From NCBI GenBank assembly GCA_002279935.1, contig NCCZ01000004.1, positions 186,001 through 250,000 on the forward strand: a DNA stretch of 64,000 nucleotides, given 5' to 3'. The notes under the pieces were generated by a model. The model ran no database searches, had not been told where the DNA came from, and saw only the letters and a list, made by a program, of their open reading frames with translations. This stretch comes from Hyphomicrobium sp. 12-62-95. Its GTDB lineage: Bacteria; Pseudomonadota; Alphaproteobacteria; Rhizobiales; Hyphomicrobiaceae. Below are positions 49,482-57,698 of the stretch, in pieces (within the stretch, counting starts at the first letter, position 1; each line of letters begins with the position of its first letter). The translations under genes were made by a program, and so were the position numbers.

Positions 49482-49511
49482 TGAGCCTTGGCGCCAACCG
49501 AGCGCTATAAT
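49482..49511 (+). promoter_or_regulatory. possible sigma-70 promoter of the triple-barrel gene
   Basis: TTGAGC (49482-49487) and a perfect TATAAT (49506-49511) are 18 bases apart. They lie 75 bases before GTG 49587. This is the best consensus -10 box seen in the window. Confidence 0.45.
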
Positions 49512-49586
49512 ATCCCGATGATTCAAATACGTTGATTGCGGAGTATTGCTTTCGATTCCGCAGTGTTTTCGAGGAAGGCCTCCGCT

Positions 49587-52082
49587 GTGCCAAAGTACGA
49601 AAAGAAATTGACCGCAAGCTTTGCCCGGTTGCCCTCATATGGTGCTGCTTTAGCTACCGCCGCCTTTATCGCTAGCTCTCCGGCCGGGGCCGAAGAAGCC
49701 GGTGCAGGTCTCATCGAACCCAAAGTGACGGCCGGCATTGTCGTTACCGAGGAATATAATGACAACGTCTTCGCTCGGCGCACGGTCAAGCTGCATGACT
49801 GGATAACAATCGTATCGCCATCGCTAAACGTCCTGTTCGAGGGGACAGATGGGCGTTTCAATCTTGGTGGCACGGCCGCGATTGGTTCCTATGCCGAGTA
49901 TGAGTCTGAAGACTATCGAGATTTTAATCTCTACGGCGATGGTCGCTATAGAGCGAGTTCCAGTCTCATGTTTTCGGGGGGCGCTAGCTACCAGCGCGCT
50001 CACGAAGACAGATCCGATCCCAACGCCGCATTTGGTGAATTTCCGACCGTCTATTTCAAGTCGAGCGGCCATGCTGCCGCCCTCAAGACGTACGACTCGG
50101 GATCGATAAATTTCGGGGTAACCGCCGACCACTACAATTACGAGGATGTTTCAGCGCTCATTCCGGCTCCGGGGCTGATCAACAACGATGATCGCGACCG
50201 CACCCATTTCACGGCTGGTACGCGTATCGTAAGCAAAATCGGCAAACAGGACGGTGCTTTCGTCAGCGCGGCGTACGATATGCGTCGCTACGATGATACG
50301 GTCGATGACGGTGGCTTTCGCAGATCGTCGGATGGCGCTCGCGTCTCCGCCGGCCTCAAGCATGACGGCGAGAAGCTGAGTGGCGAGATCTACGGTGGTT
50401 GGATCTATCAAGTGTACGACGATCCACGGTTCGACGATGTGTCTGCCCCGGATTTTGGCGGTCGGCTTGCGTGGACACCGATCGCAGGGTTGAGCATCGA
50501 GGGAAATCTGGAGCGCAGCCTCCAGGAAACGACTCGGGAAGTCGCACCACTTGGCTCATCCGGTTACGTTCAGACGCTAGGCTCGCTAGGGCTTTACGCT
50601 TGGGTTCGTCCGGATATGCGGCTCAACGCTGGCGTCTCCTACTACGATAACGACTACAACGATATCGACCGGCGAGACGAGATTGCCGAGTATGCGCTCG
50701 GCATAAGGCAATACGTATCACCACATGTCTATCTCGGCGCCGGCTACACATTCAGCAGCCGGGACTCCAACCGCATCGACCAGAGCTACGAAGAGCAGAT
50801 CGCGATGGTTCGCATCGGGCGGACCCAGGACCCGGCCTATGCACCGGGGGCTCTTGATGCCGCCGACGTCGCTCAACCCCGGAGCGGTGGCCTCTATATC
50901 GGTGTCAAGGCAGGACATATCGCGCCGGAAACCAAGCTTGCTGGCGAGCGCGGGAATGGCGGAACCCTTGAGGCCGATTTCGGAGACCGCGGCTTCGCGG
51001 GTGGGGCTTTTGTCGGGTACGGCTTCGTTCTAGGCGATTGGTATGCAGGCATCGAAGCGGATGTCACGGAAGGCGATGCCGATTGGAACCATCAAAGGAC
51101 GCCAGGAGGACGCGTGTTCTCCGTCGAGCGGAATGAGGCTTATGGACTGTCGGCATTGTTTGGCCGCTACATGGCCGGCGGCTCGATGCTCTACACACGG
51201 GCAGGTGTGGTCTTTACCGAAACTGACACCCAGTATGAGACCAACGAGAACGCTCCCGGACAACAGTTCGCAAGGTCCGCGACGGACTTCGGTTTGAGAT
51301 TTGGTGTCGGTGGTTCGGTGCCACTCAGTGAGCGACTGGCGTTTCGGCTCGAGTACGAGTACGCCGCGTTCGACGATTACCGTATCGGTCCCGGTGCTGG
51401 CGATGTGTTTGCGAACGATGAGAGTGGGGCATGGATCGGGCTAGCGTATCACTTTGGTCCCGTAGCTCCGGTCAGTACAACGGCCACTACGATCGACTTT
51501 TCGGGATGGAGCTGGGGGCTCACGATTGGTCATGGAGCGTTGGGATCACAGACAACAGGTGACCGTGATGCGGGCAGTGTTCTGGTGGCAGATTTCAGCG
51601 ACACAGGTGTAACAGGCGGCGTTTTCGCAGGTTATGCCCTTGCCTTTGGACCGGTGCTCATAGCTGGCGACGTCGAAGCTGAATACAGCGACGCCAACTG
51701 GGATCATGAGCGGGACCCGACGGGCCGTTCCTTTGCCGTATCGAAAAAGGATAGCTTCGGTGCGGGCCTCCGAGTGGGCTACGCATTCAACGACGCAGCA
51801 TTACTCTATGCCCGGGTAGGCGTCGTAAACACACGATTCGATCTGGAATACGACCGTGGCAATCGAAATCTCAGCGAGGACGAACGGGCGACTGGCATTC
51901 GGTATGGCCTCGGCATGGAGCTACCCGCCTCACAAAATCTTGCGATCCGGCTGGACTACTCTTTTACCGATTATGGGACGCTTAGTCTCAACACACCGGC
52001 ACAGGGTGGATCGCCGGCTGGAACGGAAACTTACGAAACGACCGAGAGCCTGTTTCGTATGGGCTCTGTATTTCGCTATTAG
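49587..52082 (+). CDS. outer-membrane protein with apparently three beta-barrel domains
   Basis: From GTG 49587, with GAGGAAGG 8 bases before, the 831-residue protein has a signal peptide ending SSPAGA. Residues about 36-425 look like a BBP2-type outer-membrane beta-barrel (alternating aromatic strands, NDNVFARRT start). Residues about 434-628 and 640-831 are two 8-stranded OmpA/opacity-like barrels that are clearly related to each other: FVGYGFVLGDWYAGIEADV and FAGYALAFGPVLIAGDVEA, DADWNHQRTPGGRVFSV and DANWDHERDPTGRSFAV. Each ends with an aromatic strand (LAYHF; GSVFRY). No ligand is predictable. GC content is lower than in the core genes, suggesting transfer. Confidence 0.8.
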   Translation: MPKYEKKLTASFARLPSYGAALATAAFIASSPAGAEEAGAGLIEPKVTAGIVVTEEYNDNVFARRTVKLHDWITIVSPSLNVLFEGTDGRFNLGGTAAIGSYAEYESEDYRDFNLYGDGRYRASSSLMFSGGASYQRAHEDRSDPNAAFGEFPTVYFKSSGHAAALKTYDSGSINFGVTADHYNYEDVSALIPAPGLINNDDRDRTHFTAGTRIVSKIGKQDGAFVSAAYDMRRYDDTVDDGGFRRSSDGARVSAGLKHDGEKLSGEIYGGWIYQVYDDPRFDDVSAPDFGGRLAWTPIAGLSIEGNLERSLQETTREVAPLGSSGYVQTLGSLGLYAWVRPDMRLNAGVSYYDNDYNDIDRRDEIAEYALGIRQYVSPHVYLGAGYTFSSRDSNRIDQSYEEQIAMVRIGRTQDPAYAPGALDAADVAQPRSGGLYIGVKAGHIAPETKLAGERGNGGTLEADFGDRGFAGGAFVGYGFVLGDWYAGIEADVTEGDADWNHQRTPGGRVFSVERNEAYGLSALFGRYMAGGSMLYTRAGVVFTETDTQYETNENAPGQQFARSATDFGLRFGVGGSVPLSERLAFRLEYEYAAFDDYRIGPGAGDVFANDESGAWIGLAYHFGPVAPVSTTATTIDFSGWSWGLTIGHGALGSQTTGDRDAGSVLVADFSDTGVTGGVFAGYALAFGPVLIAGDVEAEYSDANWDHERDPTGRSFAVSKKDSFGAGLRVGYAFNDAALLYARVGVVNTRFDLEYDRGNRNLSEDERATGIRYGLGMELPASQNLAIRLDYSFTDYGTLSLNTPAQGGSPAGTETYETTESLFRMGSVFRY

Positions 52083-52305
52083 ATGTCGTCGAACTTCAGG
52101 CTCTTAGGGAAGAAGCTTTTCTCCCGTGTCATCTATCGGCGGACAAACATTTTTTAGAATTAAATTCTCCGGGGACCCCTGTTCTTAAAGGCGCAACACT
52201 GAGCGCTAGCTAATTTTTAGATTATTCCGTTGATCTCCGTCAAAGCGGTCCTCCTTCTTTCGGATGAAGAAAGCTCCAGTATCTAACTTAATTGTGGAGC
52301 TCGTT

Positions 52306-53715
52306 ATGAACCTGAATAATAAAAACAAGAGAAGCGCTTTTGCTTCCAAACTTCTGGTGGCTGTGGCTGTGGCTGTGGCTGTGGCTGTGGCTGCTGGTGC
52401 TCTCGCTCTGACGTCTTTGGATGCGTTTTCCCAGCAGCACGGCGGCGGAGGCAAAGGCGGTGGTGGCGGCCATGACGGCGGCTCAGGCACAAGTCACACG
52501 ACTGGTGACGACGGGCACTCGAGCCATGACAGCGGTCATACCAGTGGCGGCGAAGGCAAGGGCGGGAAGAAGGGTGGTCAAGAAGCGGGGCGCGGCAAGG
52601 GCAGCGGCGGTTCATCGCTGCGTGACGTCTTCCGGGACATGGAGGACGAGGCGGCGGCTGAAAAAGGCAAGAAGGGTCGGCCGGAGGGCAAGGGTCCATC
52701 GGCCGAGAAGGGCAAGGGTTCGGATCAGGCCAAGAAGGGCAAGAAGCCTGAGACTGAGGTCGATGAGGAGTCAGATCGTCCAGAGTGGGCGGGAACGAAG
52801 GGTCCTGACAGCAAGCCTGGTCGGCCGAATACCGAGCCTGGCTCCAAGAAGGGCGATATTTACGGCGACATGTATGTCGTCCTGCGTAATCCAGATGGCA
52901 CGCCGATCTTAAAGGATGGACTCGTGCAGGTTTACTATCTGAAGGATGGCGTGCTGACGTGCTGCATTCCCTACGTCGATGGTGAATTGGATCCCTCTTA
53001 CACCGCCGCCGAGGTCGAACTCGGACGCCTAAGCGTGGGGCGCTCGCCGGACCGCGTGCTTGCAGCGCAGCTTGATGAAGCCATCAAGTCGATCGATGCG
53101 GCAACTGCAATTTCGTTCGACGCTTCGGGACGGCTTGTTCTAACCACAGCCGATGGCGTCAAAACGATCGACTCGCCTCTAGAAAATCTTGCACTCTATC
53201 TTGAGCTGATCAACACCGGCACTATTGCCACGAGTGGCGACGTTGATGCAGCCACGCTCGCGGCTCTTGAAAGCCTGAATATCAAAGACGACGGTGTACT
53301 TTCATCAGACGAACTGAAGATCGCCTCGTCTTTTTTCGCGGCAGCCTCTGACAAGACGATTCCCATCACGGTCGACTCGATCGTCTACATGAATACGATC
53401 CTTGGGGTCGATCCGCTGAAAGAGCTCCCAACTGCCGACGGTTATGTCGACTACTCATCGTTCACTTACGACCGCGAAGCGGTTTACGGTGATCTCACGG
53501 TGACAGTCCTTGTCACAGAGGACGGGGGCACGACATGGATCACCAAAACGGTGAATGTCTACGACACAGTGTTTGACTCCGCTGATGCTGATACCGTTGG
53601 TGACAACCTCCTTGCATCGAATGTGGCAGGCTTCACCGCGGCGGCCGACGATGCCCGCACGGTAATCAACTTTATCCATGAATATTCGGTGCCGGTTATT
53701 CCCACGACAAACTGA
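52306..53715 (+). CDS. secreted Gly/Lys-rich protein of unknown function
   Basis: The 469-residue protein from ATG 52306 has a signal peptide whose hydrophobic core is a run of Val-Ala dipeptides, followed by a probable cut before FSQQHGG. Residues about 45-190 are disordered and repetitive: first Gly/His/Ser-rich (GGGGKGGGGGHDGG), then Gly/Lys/Glu-rich (KGKKGRPEGKGPSAEKGKG). The C-terminal 270 residues look folded and acidic (YGDMYVVLRNPDGTPI, LTCCIPYVDG, LNIKDDGVLSSDELKIAS, GDLTVTVLVTEDGG). The KDDGVLSSDEL segment only partly resembles an EF-hand. No family is recognised. It lies downstream of the barrel gene in the same direction. Confidence 0.65.
   Translation: MNLNNKNKRSAFASKLLVAVAVAVAVAVAAGALALTSLDAFSQQHGGGGKGGGGGHDGGSGTSHTTGDDGHSSHDSGHTSGGEGKGGKKGGQEAGRGKGSGGSSLRDVFRDMEDEAAAEKGKKGRPEGKGPSAEKGKGSDQAKKGKKPETEVDEESDRPEWAGTKGPDSKPGRPNTEPGSKKGDIYGDMYVVLRNPDGTPILKDGLVQVYYLKDGVLTCCIPYVDGELDPSYTAAEVELGRLSVGRSPDRVLAAQLDEAIKSIDAATAISFDASGRLVLTTADGVKTIDSPLENLALYLELINTGTIATSGDVDAATLAALESLNIKDDGVLSSDELKIASSFFAAASDKTIPITVDSIVYMNTILGVDPLKELPTADGYVDYSSFTYDREAVYGDLTVTVLVTEDGGTTWITKTVNVYDTVFDSADADTVGDNLLASNVAGFTAAADDARTVINFIHEYSVPVIPTTN
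52357..52392 (+). repeat. hexanucleotide tandem repeat GTGGCT x6 in a signal peptide
   Basis: Six perfect copies of GTGGCT encode (Val-Ala)6 in the hydrophobic core of the Gly/Lys-rich protein's signal peptide. Each unit adds two residues without changing the frame. Confidence 0.85.
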
Positions 53716-53744
53716 ATCCGCGTAACGACAGCGAAAAGGCTAAG

Positions 53745-53787
53745 AGCGGGGCGGCACCAGCTGCCCCGCTTCATTTTTGGGTTTTTT
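53745..53787 (+). terminator. rho-independent terminator of the Gly/Lys-rich protein gene
   Basis: AGCGGGGC and GCCCCGCT form an 8-bp stem, followed by TCATTTTTGGGTTTTTT. It lies 30 bases after the stop codon and directly before the insertion sequence. Confidence 0.85.
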
Positions 53788-53812
53788 GCGGCTCTTAGAC
53801 TGGTTGCGAAGG

Positions 53813-55480
53813 GTCTTGGTTGTGTGAGAACACCACTGCGCGGGTTCGGCCGGATTTATCCGCGCGGACAATGGTCTTTTTGACCAGTTCACCACAGTTT
53901 TCCGTCAGGTGCGCTTCCTTATCGATCCTGGAGACGCTGGTGAGGGCTGGTGCACAGGATCAAGGCTCAAGATCTAGGCCTCATGCCCGGATCGCCGCGA
54001 GCAGCGGCCTGATGCCCATGATGTTTATGACACGCGTGATGTTGTAGGCGAGAACGTGCAGCGCCATTTCGGCAGCGACCTTGGGTAACGTCTTGCATAG
54101 AAAGTGTGTCGCGCCCATCCGCGCCTTTATGGTCCCGAAGGGATGCTCGACCGTCTCACGCCGAACCCGCATTGCCTCGGGGTTTCGATCGAGTCGCTCT
54201 TGTACGGCTTCCAGGACATGCTCGTGCTCCCATCGTGATATGCGCCGCTCCGATCCGGTCGTGCATTTCGACTTGAGAGGGCACTTGTGACACGCCGTCG
54301 TCCAATAGCGGCGCATCTGCTTCCCGTTATCCTCACTTGTCATCCGATATGACAAACGCTCGCCAGCCGGGCAGCGATAGAAGTCCTCGGCCGCAATATA
54401 GACGAAGTCCTGCTTGCCAAAGCGGCCTTCCGACTTGGCGCCCGAGGTCATCGGCTTGGGTAGCGTCACCGTGATGCCGGCTTCGTGGCACTCCAGGATC
54501 TCAGGGCTATTGAAGTAACCGCGATCCGCGACGGCCTCCAGCTTATCGGCGCGCAGCACCGCCTGGGCCGCCTTGCCCATGCGTGCCAGTTGCCCGCGAT
54601 CCGAGCCCGTATTCGTCACCTCATGCGTGATGATCAGGTGGTTCTCGGTCTCGACCACGGTCTGCACGTTGTAGCCGACCACGCCTGAGCCGCGTCCGCT
54701 CGTCGCCATGGAGCGGCTATCGGGATCGGTCAACGAGACCTGCTTGTCTGCCGACATCAGCATGGCGTGCTCATGGGCCGATAGTTTCAGCATCTCGCTT
54801 TCGAGCCTGGCCATCTTCTCCTTCAGATGATGGGCCTTGATCGCCAGAGCCTCGCTTGGTTCTTGCCGGTCTGCCGTGTCGAGCTGTGAGAGGTAGCGGG
54901 CGACGCTCTCCTCCAGTTGCGCCCAGCGACGCGCCACCTTGGCCTCGGTGAAGTTCTTGTCGCGGTTGTTGACGGCCTTGAACTTCGATCCGTCGATGGC
55001 CACGCTCGCCGTAGCCAGCAGGCCCATCTCCCGGCAAAGCTCAACGAAGCGCGCACACACCTTGCGCAGCGCCGCCCCGTTGTCCGTGCGGAAGTCCGCG
55101 ATCGTCTTGTGGTCGGGAGCGAGCCGCTTCAAGAGCCACAAAACCTCCAGATTGCGCCCAGCTTCGCGCTCAAGACGCCGGCTCGACTGGATACGGTTCA
55201 GGTAGCCATAGATATAGAGCTTGAGGAGAACGGAAGGGTGATAGCTGGGTCTGCCCGTTGCGGCGGGCTCAACACCCGCAAAACCGATCTCGCCGAGATC
55301 GAGCGCGTCAACGAATGCATCGATTACGCGGACGGGATTGTCTTCGCCGATCCAGTCCTCAAGGCACTCCGGCAACAGTGTCGCCTGGCCCCGATCCATT
55401 CGCTGTACGAAGCGCTTCATGATCGCCTCCGAGAATCACCAGGGGAATCATAACCGCATCGCTCTTTTCACACAGCCAGG
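53813..55480 (-). mobile_element. IS1182-family insertion sequence
   Basis: The element is bounded by imperfect terminal inverted repeats: CTTGGTTGTGTGAGAA at about 53815 on the left and, in reverse complement, CCCTGGCTGTGTGAAAAG at about 55463-55480 on the right. Inside lies one transposase gene reading right to left. About 165 bases between the left repeat and the transposase stop are non-coding. The exact ends and target duplication cannot be fixed by eye. Confidence 0.7.
53981..55420 (-). CDS. IS1182-family transposase
   Basis: The 479-residue DDE transposase starts MKRFVQRMDRGQATLLPECL and contains the family blocks RPSYHPSVLLKLYIYGYLNR, LAPDHKTIADFR, SVAIDGSKFKAV (first Asp, about 143), EAVADRGYFNSPEI (second Asp) and VEHPFGTIKARMG (Glu). 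A zinc-ribbon-like cysteine group (CHKCPLKSKCTTG) precedes the last block. It looks full length and uninterrupted, so the element may be active. Its codon use is closer to the core genome than to the low-GC genes before it. Confidence 0.93.
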   Translation of the reverse strand: MKRFVQRMDRGQATLLPECLEDWIGEDNPVRVIDAFVDALDLGEIGFAGVEPAATGRPSYHPSVLLKLYIYGYLNRIQSSRRLEREAGRNLEVLWLLKRLAPDHKTIADFRTDNGAALRKVCARFVELCREMGLLATASVAIDGSKFKAVNNRDKNFTEAKVARRWAQLEESVARYLSQLDTADRQEPSEALAIKAHHLKEKMARLESEMLKLSAHEHAMLMSADKQVSLTDPDSRSMATSGRGSGVVGYNVQTVVETENHLIITHEVTNTGSDRGQLARMGKAAQAVLRADKLEAVADRGYFNSPEILECHEAGITVTLPKPMTSGAKSEGRFGKQDFVYIAAEDFYRCPAGERLSYRMTSEDNGKQMRRYWTTACHKCPLKSKCTTGSERRISRWEHEHVLEAVQERLDRNPEAMRVRRETVEHPFGTIKARMGATHFLCKTLPKVAAEMALHVLAYNITRVINIMGIRPLLAAIRA

Positions 55481-55536
55481 GTCAAAACCAGCCGCGCCCG
55501 CATCAAAAACAAGCCGTAAAAAAACCCGCCGCGCCC

Positions 55537-56097
55537 CTACTCCTCGAGCTCCGTATCCCAGTACAGATAGTCCATCCAACTCTCATGCAGATAGTTGGGC
55601 GGGAACAGGCGACCGTTGCGGTGGAGTTCGAAAACGGTGGGGCGGTAGGGCGGCTGCATCGGCTTTAAGCCGGCGGCCTGCAGCGATTGGCTGCCCTTCT
55701 TGAGATTGCACGGCGCACACGCCGTCAAAACGTTTTCCCACTTCGTCATCCCGCCGCGCGCGCGGGGCACCACATGGTCGAAGGTGAGATCGTGCTTGTC
55801 GCCGCAATATTGGCAAGTAAACCGGTCGCGCAGGAAAACGTTGAACCGCGTGAAAGCGGGATAAAGCGCGGGTTTAACGTAGGTCTTGAGCGAGACGACG
55901 CTCGGCAGGCGGATTTCGAAACTCGGACTTCGCACCATCGTGTCGTATTCGGAGACGATGTTGACGCGGTCCAAAAACACCGCCTTCACCGTCTCCTGCC
56001 AACTCCAGAGCGACAAAGGATAGTAGCTCAGAGGGCGGAAGTCGGCGTTAAGAACCAGGGCCGGACATGACTCCGGCAAGGCAGCATGAGCATTCAC
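55537..56097 (-). CDS. HNH endonuclease family protein
   Basis: The 186-residue protein has an N-terminal part conserved in alphaproteobacterial HNH proteins (ALVLNADFRPLSYYPLSLWSWQE, VSLKTYVKP) and an HNH domain at about 85-135: zinc pairs Cys95-x-x-Cys98 (TCQYCGD) and Cys127-x-x-Cys130 (CAPCNLKK), with His108 in TFDHVVPRARGG and Asn122. It would bind or cut DNA; the biological role is not known. The IS element lies downstream. The EVE-domain gene is divergent. Confidence 0.88.
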   Translation of the reverse strand: MNAHAALPESCPALVLNADFRPLSYYPLSLWSWQETVKAVFLDRVNIVSEYDTMVRSPSFEIRLPSVVSLKTYVKPALYPAFTRFNVFLRDRFTCQYCGDKHDLTFDHVVPRARGGMTKWENVLTACAPCNLKKGSQSLQAAGLKPMQPPYRPTVFELHRNGRLFPPNYLHESWMDYLYWDTELEE

Positions 56098-56354
56098 GAG
56101 CTTTGCTTCCAGTCGGTTCGCCGTTCGAATCGGTGTGTCGCACCTCTTCGACGGGCGGGATACTAACCGTGCATGTCAGCGATGTGAAGCCTTGCCATGT
56201 CCGGACGGCATTCGCGCACAAGTTTCTGCCTTTACTCGCTTTTTTCCCAGCGAGGATGCTCTATGAGATCAAGCTCAGCCCCCGCCATGTGGCCACAATG
56301 CGACGTGGGGCAACACGGCTTGCAACAAACACCCGCGCCCGCGAGTATTCGAAT

Positions 56355-56882
56355 ATGGCTTCAAAAAAGTCTGCCACAGCCCCCTCAAAGACATCCGCCA
56401 CCAAGCGCCCCGCCCCCAAACCGATCGTCTCGACCGGCTATTGGCTCTTCAAATCCGAACCCGACGTCTTTTCCTGGCAGATGCTGGAGGCCAAGGGATC
56501 GGCAGGCGAGCCATGGACGGGCGTGCGCAACTACCTCGCCCGCAACAACATGCGCGCGATGAACTTGGGCGACCTCGGGTTCTTCTACCATTCCAACATC
56601 GGCCTCGAGATCGTCGGCATTTGCGAGGTCTGCGCGCTCTCTCATCCCGATACGACGAGCGACGACCCCACATGGGATTGCGTCGACGTGCGCGCTGTGC
56701 GCGAACTGCCCAAGCCCGTCGGACTCGCCGCAGTCAAAGCCAATCCAAAGCTCGCCAACATGAGCCTCGTCACCTCCATGCGCCTCTCTGTGCAGCCGGT
56801 CACCGCCGAAGAATGGGCGGAAGTCTGCCGTATGGCCCAATTCGATCCCAAGATCCTCGACGCCAAGAAGCGCAAGCGATGA
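56355..56882 (+). CDS. EVE domain protein
   Basis: From ATG 56355 the protein has 175 residues: a Lys/Ala/Ser-rich N-terminus of about 25, then an EVE (PUA-like) domain with GYWLFKSEPDVFSWQML, GEPWTGVRNYLARNNMRAM, LGDLGFFYHSNIGLEIVGI and the final WAEVCRMAQFDPKILDAKK. EVE domains recognise modified bases in DNA or RNA. The stop overlaps the next gene's start (ATGA), so the two are translationally coupled. The frame is open further upstream, but ATG 56355 gives a usual family length. Confidence 0.88.
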   Translation: MASKKSATAPSKTSATKRPAPKPIVSTGYWLFKSEPDVFSWQMLEAKGSAGEPWTGVRNYLARNNMRAMNLGDLGFFYHSNIGLEIVGICEVCALSHPDTTSDDPTWDCVDVRAVRELPKPVGLAAVKANPKLANMSLVTSMRLSVQPVTAEEWAEVCRMAQFDPKILDAKKRKR

Positions 56883-57547
56883 GTGCCGGCCCCAGGGACG
56901 ATACAGACTACCCGGCCTTCATCGCCGCCAACACGAAGCTGATCGCGCCCCCGCACGTTCCCGAGATTGTGCTCCACCTCGCCGAAGAATCCGTGCCGAT
57001 CTGGCAGAAGACCGAAGAAGAACTAGGCGAAATGAATGTCCCGCCGCCCTTCTGGGCCTTCGCCTGGGCTGGTGGGCAGGCGCTGGCCCGCTACCTACTC
57101 GATAATCCCCACGAAGTGAGCGGCAAAACCGTTCTCGATCTCGGCACCGGCTCTGGCCTCACCGCCATCGCCGCCCTGAAAGTAGGAGCCGCTTCCGTCC
57201 TTGCCGCCGATATCGACCCAATGGCGCTCGCCTCGGCCCACCTCAATGCCGCTGCCAACGGCGTGACCCTGACCACCACGCAAGAGGACCTCCTAGCCAA
57301 TCCTCCAGCCCCCTTCGGCGCCATCCTGGTCGGCGATCTTTTCTACGAGCGCGAACTGGCCGAACGCGTACTGACCTACATCAGTCTTGCCCACTCGAAC
57401 GGCAGCCGCGTTCTCGTCGGCGACCCGCAGCGCAGCTACTTTCCCAGGGATCGCTTTGTCTGCGTTAAAGCATATGAGGTGGCGGTCACCCGCGAATTGG
57501 AAGACGCCCTCGTCAAGAAGACTGCTGTTTGGGCGCTAAAGCTCTAA
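56879..57547 (+). CDS. METTL20-like protein lysine methyltransferase
   Basis: The 222-residue class I SAM methyltransferase has a typical EtfB-lysine-methyltransferase layout: LIAPPHVPEIVLHLAEESVPIWQ, PPFWAFAWAGGQALARYL, SAM motif TVLDLGTGSGLTAIAA (84-99), DIDPMAL and GDLFYERELAERV (152-164), where the DxxY-like motif marks this methyltransferase family. In bacteria such as Agrobacterium a homologue methylates electron-transfer flavoprotein beta. The target here is inferred from the family. It is coupled to the EVE gene. Confidence 0.82.
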   Translation: MSAGPRDDTDYPAFIAANTKLIAPPHVPEIVLHLAEESVPIWQKTEEELGEMNVPPPFWAFAWAGGQALARYLLDNPHEVSGKTVLDLGTGSGLTAIAALKVGAASVLAADIDPMALASAHLNAAANGVTLTTTQEDLLANPPAPFGAILVGDLFYERELAERVLTYISLAHSNGSRVLVGDPQRSYFPRDRFVCVKAYEVAVTRELEDALVKKTAVWALKL

Positions 57548-57698
57548 AGCCCATCCCGCGCTGCAGTTAACCAACGCTCCGGTCTCGTATTGCACCGCAA
57601 TATGCGACGTTCCGGATCGTACCTTGTAACAGTTGTGCGCCGCCGCACGTCCCCGCATAATCGCGTCAAATCAAAAATACGCTTGGGAGGAGAGCACG

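Noticed and set aside
53300..53330. EF-hand or dockerin in the Gly/Lys-rich secreted protein
   Set aside because: Only KDDGVLSSDEL resembles a calcium loop; the usual first aspartate spacing is missing and there is no second copy.
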